Assembly (NCBI GenBank): GCA_023247935.1
Contig: JAHFFM010000083.1
Span: 1-8,030, forward strand
Reading direction: 5' to 3'
Source of the DNA: Candidatus Omnitrophota bacterium
GTDB taxonomy: Bacteria; Omnitrophota; Gorgyraeia; 2-02-FULL-51-18
DNA length: 8,030 nt
Made by a program: the position numbers and the translations under genes
In this document: positions 1 to 6,000 of the stretch, piece after piece
Position numbering within the stretch: the first letter of the stretch is position 1
How the letters are laid out: each line of letters opens with the position of its first letter
The notes under the pieces: model-generated
What the model was told of the DNA's origin: nothing
The model's database searches: none
Seen by the model: the letters and a program-made list of their open reading frames with translations, nothing else

Positions 1-2
1 GG

Positions 3-3000
3 AATGACATGATTCGTGTTCTGGCCATCATGCAAATCGCAGATGTGATTTTTACAGAGCACTCCGGCATATCTCATTTGGCTGATTGGATGAACAAGCC
101 TATGATTGCGTTGTTAAGAGCCCCGTTTTCGTATCTAAATTTGGAAAGACCGAACCGGATGAACAAAGAAAATCTGGACGACCAAACAATCGCAGGTCTT
201 GCGGAGGATATCCGGGGCTTGATCATACAATCCCGGAAGGGTATGCGTTTTTTGTTCCAGGGAGCGCGGCTGGCCGTAGACCAAAATGTTGCGGAGACGT
301 TTGAATCGGTTGTTCAGTTTTTATCCAACGTCAAAGACATTTTTGATCTCATATACACAATCAGTCATTCGCAGGGCGATGCAGGTGGCGCACGGCTTGC
401 GGGCAAAAGTTCCGTGGATGTTGTTTTGTCGGAGAGGGCGTGGCGGACGGAGTTAGGCCAACTGATCTTGGAAGGTATAAAGCTGGGCCCGGATTCGAAT
501 TCCAGCGAGTTTGAAATTCGGTTGTCTCGATTTCAGAATCTGAGAATTCCTTTGCCGGTCCAAGGGGGGACATTTTCCATAACGCCCGTGGCAAGTCGAC
601 CTATATCATTTAAACTAGATCAAAAAAATAAAAGCCCCCAACAATATCTCTATCCCTATTACTGGAGAGGAGTCGGTATGTATCTGGGAGTCTCCGACGA
701 TACCGGGAATTTGACCGGTGTGTGGGCTCTGCAAGAGTACGCCTCTTTTTTGGCTGAGAACAAAGGCCGGATTTGGCGCGTTCTGTGGAGAAGTTTGATT
801 CCGATATCCCTGGAGAAGGCGATTCAGAAGTTGAGGCCTCAATTGATGAAATATGCCGAGGAGACTCATAAATTTACGCCGGCCGAATCCGAAATTTTTG
901 TCAACAAAACCATCGATTACGCACGAAATAAATTCAAGCCCCAGAGCTTGGACAAAACAGGGTTGAGGAAATATATGGAAAAAATTATTCAAAACGAGCG
1001 AGCGGATCTTGAAGGCATAACTTTGATTATTACGGAAGAAGTCGAGGTCGAGCTTTATGAATATACAAAAATGATAGCCCATAAAATAAAGAAATCTTTA
1101 TGGGGTGAGACCGGGCGGCCCATAGAATCCGAGGACTTGGCTTCGGCGGCTTTTACGAGAGCCCTGCCTAGAATAAGAGATAGGGTTCACCCATTCACAG
1201 ATTTGAATTCGGCGAAAGGCTACATTTTCGCGGTCATGAGATCCCTGGTGAGCAAGGAATTGGAAAGAAGGAAAATTGAGATTGCTTTTGGGATGAATGA
1301 AGACGGAATCGATTCAATCCAGGATGGCTCGGTGCCCACAGATCAACAGATGATAGAAAGGCGTTCTGCGTTATCAATATACCGGCTCCTTGTCAAAGCT
1401 TGGAATGAGTTGCTCGATGAGGATAGAAAGATATTTCAGCAGCACTTGGGATCTGACGGGGCGCCGGGTAAAACTTTGGCGGAGATATCTAGAAATGAGG
1501 GTGTCATTCAAAAAAATGTTTGGAATAGATATCAAAAAGCGATCACTCATTCGAAGAAGAAGTATTTCCAATTTAAGTCCGAATCCGGGACTCTTTTTTC
1601 AGAGAATGGATTATCTGAAGATAGAGAAATGTTTAAGGGCCAAGTAGAAAAAATTTATTTAAAAACCGAATTTAAGTTGCAGTTATCAAACGGCTCGCGG
1701 CTGGCGGATGACGATCCGAAGTGGACTGAGCCCACGCTTATTTTTTCTTCGCTCATGCTGCCCTTGGCTGCAATACTCGGCGTTGCCATTCACCACGAGC
1801 TTGCAGTGCTCATCCCCGCTATGATAGGAATTTTTTTATCGGGGTCAGTTGCCGGTTATTGGCTGCTTCGATGGATCGGATATCAGACGCTTGAGTTAAA
1901 ACAGGCTTTGAATGTTCCGGATGCCCAAGGACCCATTTATTTGGATTTTAAATCGGTGGTTGGCGTGACGGCGCTTGCAACGCTGCTGGTCATTTTTTTG
2001 GCGTCACAGGTTATTTTTTTTCGCGACGAAGCATCCGAGTCAGCGCAAATCGAATCCAAAATGGATAATGAAGTCCTCGGACTGCGGCGCAGTCTTCTAG
2101 GGTTGCCTGATAAAAAGGTGGAGCTTGTAGAGGTGAGGAGTTTTTTGGAATTGAGGGAATTCCAAATCGATCCGAACTCTGGCGACGCCAGATATGATGA
2201 ATTGCTCGAATACATCCGGAAAAAAATTTTATCGCAGGCAGAGGATAAAAGCGCCAGGTTCGAATTTTTACCGGACCTCTATGGCGGACAAACGAACAAA
2301 GTCGTTTTAAGGGTCCTCACGCGAAAATCCACCAAAAAAGGTCAAGGCGCACGGCTGGCTGGAAACGGTGAAGCCGTCGTTCGAGCTCAAACCCCGACTT
2401 TAGCTTCGAGTTTGTCCAGACGCTTGTGGATACTAGGGATTGCAATTTGGACGGCGTTTTTCACTAGGGTCAGATCATTTTTAACATCCGCCATGTCGCT
2501 TTTGAGTGTCTGGGCATCTTCCTCTAATCTGCCCATACGTTCGTCCAGCGAGGTGACGCCCTCGGCAACGGCTCTGAATTGGCTTTTCAGATCCTCAACG
2601 ATCGCCGCCACTTCAGTGGCTGTAAACTCTTTCTTAGGATTCAACATAAGCGCGACTTTATCACCTTACAAACAGGCTGTCAAATTCTTCATAAATCCAT
2701 TCACAACTCCAGTCAGAAATTCGTTATCCCTGATCCGCGGCCAAGCCGTTTTTGGTGCGCGGCTGACTGAGGAAAGTATGGATCCTGTTGTACCGGTTGA
2801 AAAATTGTTGAAGCCGGGGGAAAGGCAAATTGACAAGTTCAACGCGCCCATTTTGGAAAGGGTGACGGATAACTCCGGCCGCCTCATGGAAATACGAAGG
2901 CTCATGCCTTTTGACCTCTCACTATGGCCTTACCTCGAAGAAACCATTATGAAATTTCGAGAACAGATAGGTTACACCGCCAGGATAACGGATGAGATGC

Positions 3001-6000
3001 GCCGTAAACGCCGGGATGTCATGGTTCGTCCGGATACTTTGGTTTTGGTGGCCAACGACGAACAGGGCCGCATCGTGGGTTTCATATTCGGCCGGCCGAT
3101 CGAAGCGCTTGAACACGTGGAGGCGATGCAAGTTGACAAAAATCTTACAAAGAAAAATACTTTTTACCTGGTGGATTTGGCCGTATTGAAGGATTGGGAA
3201 CGCAAAGGCGTTGGGCCTGTTCTTGTGAGGACTTTTTTGGAGCAGACCATTCAAATGAAGAAGTACTCGTATGTCACCTTTCACCGCGCTCAAGGTCACT
3301 CGCAAGAACCATGGGTTGTCTATGTAGCCACACAGCCGAATTGGATGGGTGACGGACGAGCATTTGATTATTTCCGAATTGAATTGGGGGATTGGACTCA
3401 CCGGATAGAAGAGAAAAAAAGAGAAAAAAAGCCAAATCCCGGACAAGGTGCTCGACTCGCGGTTGATCCGGTTCAACCCGGAGGTTTCAATCCATCAGAA
3501 TTTCTCCAAAGCCTTCTAGACGGTAAATGGCCCCAAGGCCGGGAGAAATCCCTGGAAATACGTGAGGGGAATACCGTCATAAAGATTATGGGTATCTACC
3601 TTCCCCAGGATAAGGCTTCGCCTCTGGAAGGTCTTGACGAGAAGGAAAAAGAAAAGCTTTATAAGCAATATCCCTCTCCCACACGGAATTCTCCGCAGCC
3701 TTTTGTGATGGTTAGGACCGAATCAATCAACGGTAAAACCCCTCTGGCCTATTTTGTCCTGTATCCCTCCGGGGAAGGGCTTAAAGCTCTCCAGTCGTCC
3801 AAGAAAGGGTATATTCCCACAGATTCGTGGAACGCCATCCAAGATAAACTGAAATCCTATGTCAAAACCGTCGATTTCAAAAAATTCAACAAAAAAACCT
3901 ATAGCCAGCTCATCTCCTATGCCTCGCCCTCTTATTTTATGAAACATTACTATGAAGCACTTTCCAAGTCCTCAAGACGTGAACTCCTGGAAGCCTTTAA
4001 GGCTACGTTGGAACAACTGAGAGAAAAAGACGACTTTGGGCTCTTAACAGAGGGAAATCTCGAAGTAGTCCTCGTTGGCCTCGGCTTCCCCGTGAACTAT
4101 ATAAGCAGCCACTACAAACTCTACACCCACTACCTGACAAATTTTAATATCGACATCAAAGACAGATTCCAGACTCTTTTGTCTCAAAAAGAGGGAGAGC
4201 TTGATGCCTTCATGGCTTTGATGAAAGAACTGAGAGAAAAAGACGACTTTGGGCTCTTAAACGAGTCAACCCTTCAAGTAGTCCTCGTTGGCCTCGGCTT
4301 TCCCGTGAGATATATAAGCAGCCACTACAAACTCTACACCCACTGGCTGAAAAAAGGTTATAACATTGGAGATCTTTTTAACCAGAAGTACTACTCGGAA
4401 AATAAAAGAATATCGATCCGGCAAGTAATCCAAGAGATATCAGAGCTTCCCCTGGGATTACCGGAAGGCAACTTCAAGCAATCCCTGTCCGCGTACCTGT
4501 GGTATGTTCTGGTGTATCTAGGCAAACTTCAGAAAAAAGACAGGATGAGCAAGGTAAGTCATGAGCCAAATCGTGAGGCCGTTCCTCCCAAGCAGGACAA
4601 GAGCGATACTCAGATTGATCTTATGAAATTACTTAGGAGCAGCCGCATCACTCAAGAAGAGTACGAGCTTGCCACCCTTATTCTCCACTCATGGACTCAG
4701 GAAGAGATCGCCGAAGAACTTGGCAGGACACTGGAGGAGGTAAAAAAACAAACAGCTGCTGTGTTTTCCAAGCTTCGGACGCTTGTTGCTTTTGATAAGC
4801 AAAAAAGTCCTTCAAGCGGCGCGCGGCTGGCTCAAAAGAGCAAGTCGTTCTGGGTGACAGGGGGTTCGGATTGGGAAATCACGAATAAGGCCTTGAGAAA
4901 TTATCCCGGCGCGAACGTCAGGATTTTCCGAGAGGTTTACCGAAGAGATGGAACGCTCAAAAAAGCCAAAGTGACCGTGACTTATTGGGTGCCGGACAAA
5001 AAAAGAAATGGCGCGCGGCTAGCCGGAAATGGTGAAGCGATCGCTGGAACTCAAACCCCGATTTTAGCTTCGAGTTTGGAAACCCTTTGGTTCAGGCTGG
5101 GCAGGGCGATTTGGATGGCGTCTTTGACAGTTCTCACGTCTGTTTCAAGTATACTCAGGCGATCTTTGACTTCTGTCATATCTTCCCTAATAGAAGTCGT
5201 ATCTTCCGCGATTGCCTTGATGTCATTTCTGAGCGATTCGACAAGTGCCGCGACTTGGTTGGGAGTAAAATTTTTATCTTCTTTATTTGGATTCAACATA
5301 AGCGCGACTTTATCACCTTACAAACAGGCTGTCAAATTCTTCATAAATCCATTCACAACTCCAGTCAGAAATTCGTTATCCCTGATCCGCGGCCAAGCCC
5401 CTTTCGGCGCGCGGCTGGCGGCAAGCGCGCAGGGCGAATCTCCGGATGCTCAAAAATCAACGGCTGGCCGGATCAAGACGTTTTCTATGGTTTTGGCGGC
5501 CAATCTCCTCTCATGGTTTTTTATGCCGCTTCTTGACGTGGAAGGCGCTCATCTTTTCATCCGGTCTTTTTCCGTATGGATTCATAAACTCTCAAAAATA
5601 GCCAAGAAGATTTTTTCTCAGGACAAAATTACGCCCGGAGGCGCGCGGCTGGCTGGAAATGATGAAACGGTCGCTACCACTCCATCATCCATAATCCGCG
5701 GCAAAGCGGCTTCCGGTACGTGGCTAGCCGGAAAAGGTTCGCGACTCACATCTTACCTTATTCAAAATGTTCCCGAGCTTTCGGCTTACGAAATAAAAAT
5801 TTTTAAAACAAAGAGGGATAATCTTGAAATTATATGGGCAGAAATAAAGGATTTACAAACCGGCAAAAGACTGGACTTTAAAGGTGATGCCCAAGGAATA
5901 CAGATTATTGTGTACCCCCTCTTTAGGTTAATTTTCATTAGTTTCTTCTATCCTAATTTTCCCAATAAGAAATCGTCCGACTATATTGAAGGTCGTGGAC

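Larger units (their letters stand above)
2346..2768. mobile_element. Antisense coiled-coil gene cassette, copy 1
   Basis: The cassette lies between GARLA-coding direct repeats at 2346-2360 and 2754-2768. The distance between tags is 408 nt, a multiple of three, so the giant frame is preserved. Its left end (GGAAACGGTGAAGC and CTCAAACCCCGA) and right end (ATCCGCGGCCAAGCC) match cassette 2 at 5010-5420. The middle carries a minus-strand gene for a coiled-coil protein with its own promoter. The same layout recurs twice more in this window, which indicates a movable or recombining unit. No transposase or integrase is encoded in the cassette. Whether it moves by recombination between the tags is inference. 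Confidence 0.55.
3447..4602 (+). other. Unrecognised module containing a 71-residue tandem duplication
   Basis: The module starts with GARLA encoded by recoded bases (GGTGCTCGACTCGCG). Residues about 1150-1290 look like an alpha/beta domain with a basic middle (WNAIQDKLKSYVKTVDFKKF). From 1300 it is helical and contains two near-identical 40-residue blocks at residues 1337-1376 and 1408-1447, each with LREKDDFGLL, VVLVGLGFPV and YISSHYKLYTH. A further helical stretch and a Lys/Pro-rich linker (EPNREAVPPKQDK) lead to the helix-turn-helix module without an intervening tag. The family is not recognised. The linker suggests that this segment and the helix-turn-helix come from one ancestral protein. 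Confidence 0.5.
5010..5420. mobile_element. Antisense coiled-coil gene cassette, copy 2
   Basis: Second cassette, with tags at 5010-5024 and 5406-5420 set 396 nt apart (a multiple of three). It is 12 nt shorter than copy 1. The difference is exactly explained by a 21-nt deletion and a 9-nt insertion in the antisense gene. The left flank (GGAAATGGTGAAGC, then CTCAAACCCCGATTTTAGCT) and right flank (ATCCGCGGCCAAGCC) align with copy 1. A 10-bp palindrome, AGCGATCGCT (5036-5045), lies just past the antisense stop codon and is absent from copy 1. Confidence 0.55.

Noticed and set aside
9..11. ATG at 9 as the true start of the giant gene
   Set aside because: The frame is open to the left edge, there is no ribosome binding site, and the first module is only the tail of a glycosyltransferase fold.
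615..1082. Minus-strand frame of 155 codons opposite the segment before the sigma-like region
   Set aside because: It has a composition typical of an antisense shadow (Phe/Leu/His-rich), with no domain and no start signals.
2666..2905. Minus-strand frame of 79 codons ending inside the 111-bp repeat
   Set aside because: It runs across the right cassette boundary into the antisense of the GNAT module, and its end is simply a translation of the promoter region.
2922..3476. Minus-strand frame of 184 codons opposite the GNAT module
   Set aside because: The plus strand has a clear GNAT fold here. The minus translation has no recognisable domain, no promoter or ribosome binding site, and no paralogue in the window.
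5036..5045. Palindrome AGCGATCGCT as a terminator or binding site of antisense gene 2
   Set aside because: It is absent at the matching place in cassette 1, has no loop or T tract, and a single 10-bp palindrome is expected by chance at this scale.
5087..5536. Plus-strand frame of 149 codons across cassette 2
   Set aside because: It lies in a different frame from the giant gene, has no start signals, and part of it is just a translation of the 111-bp repeat.
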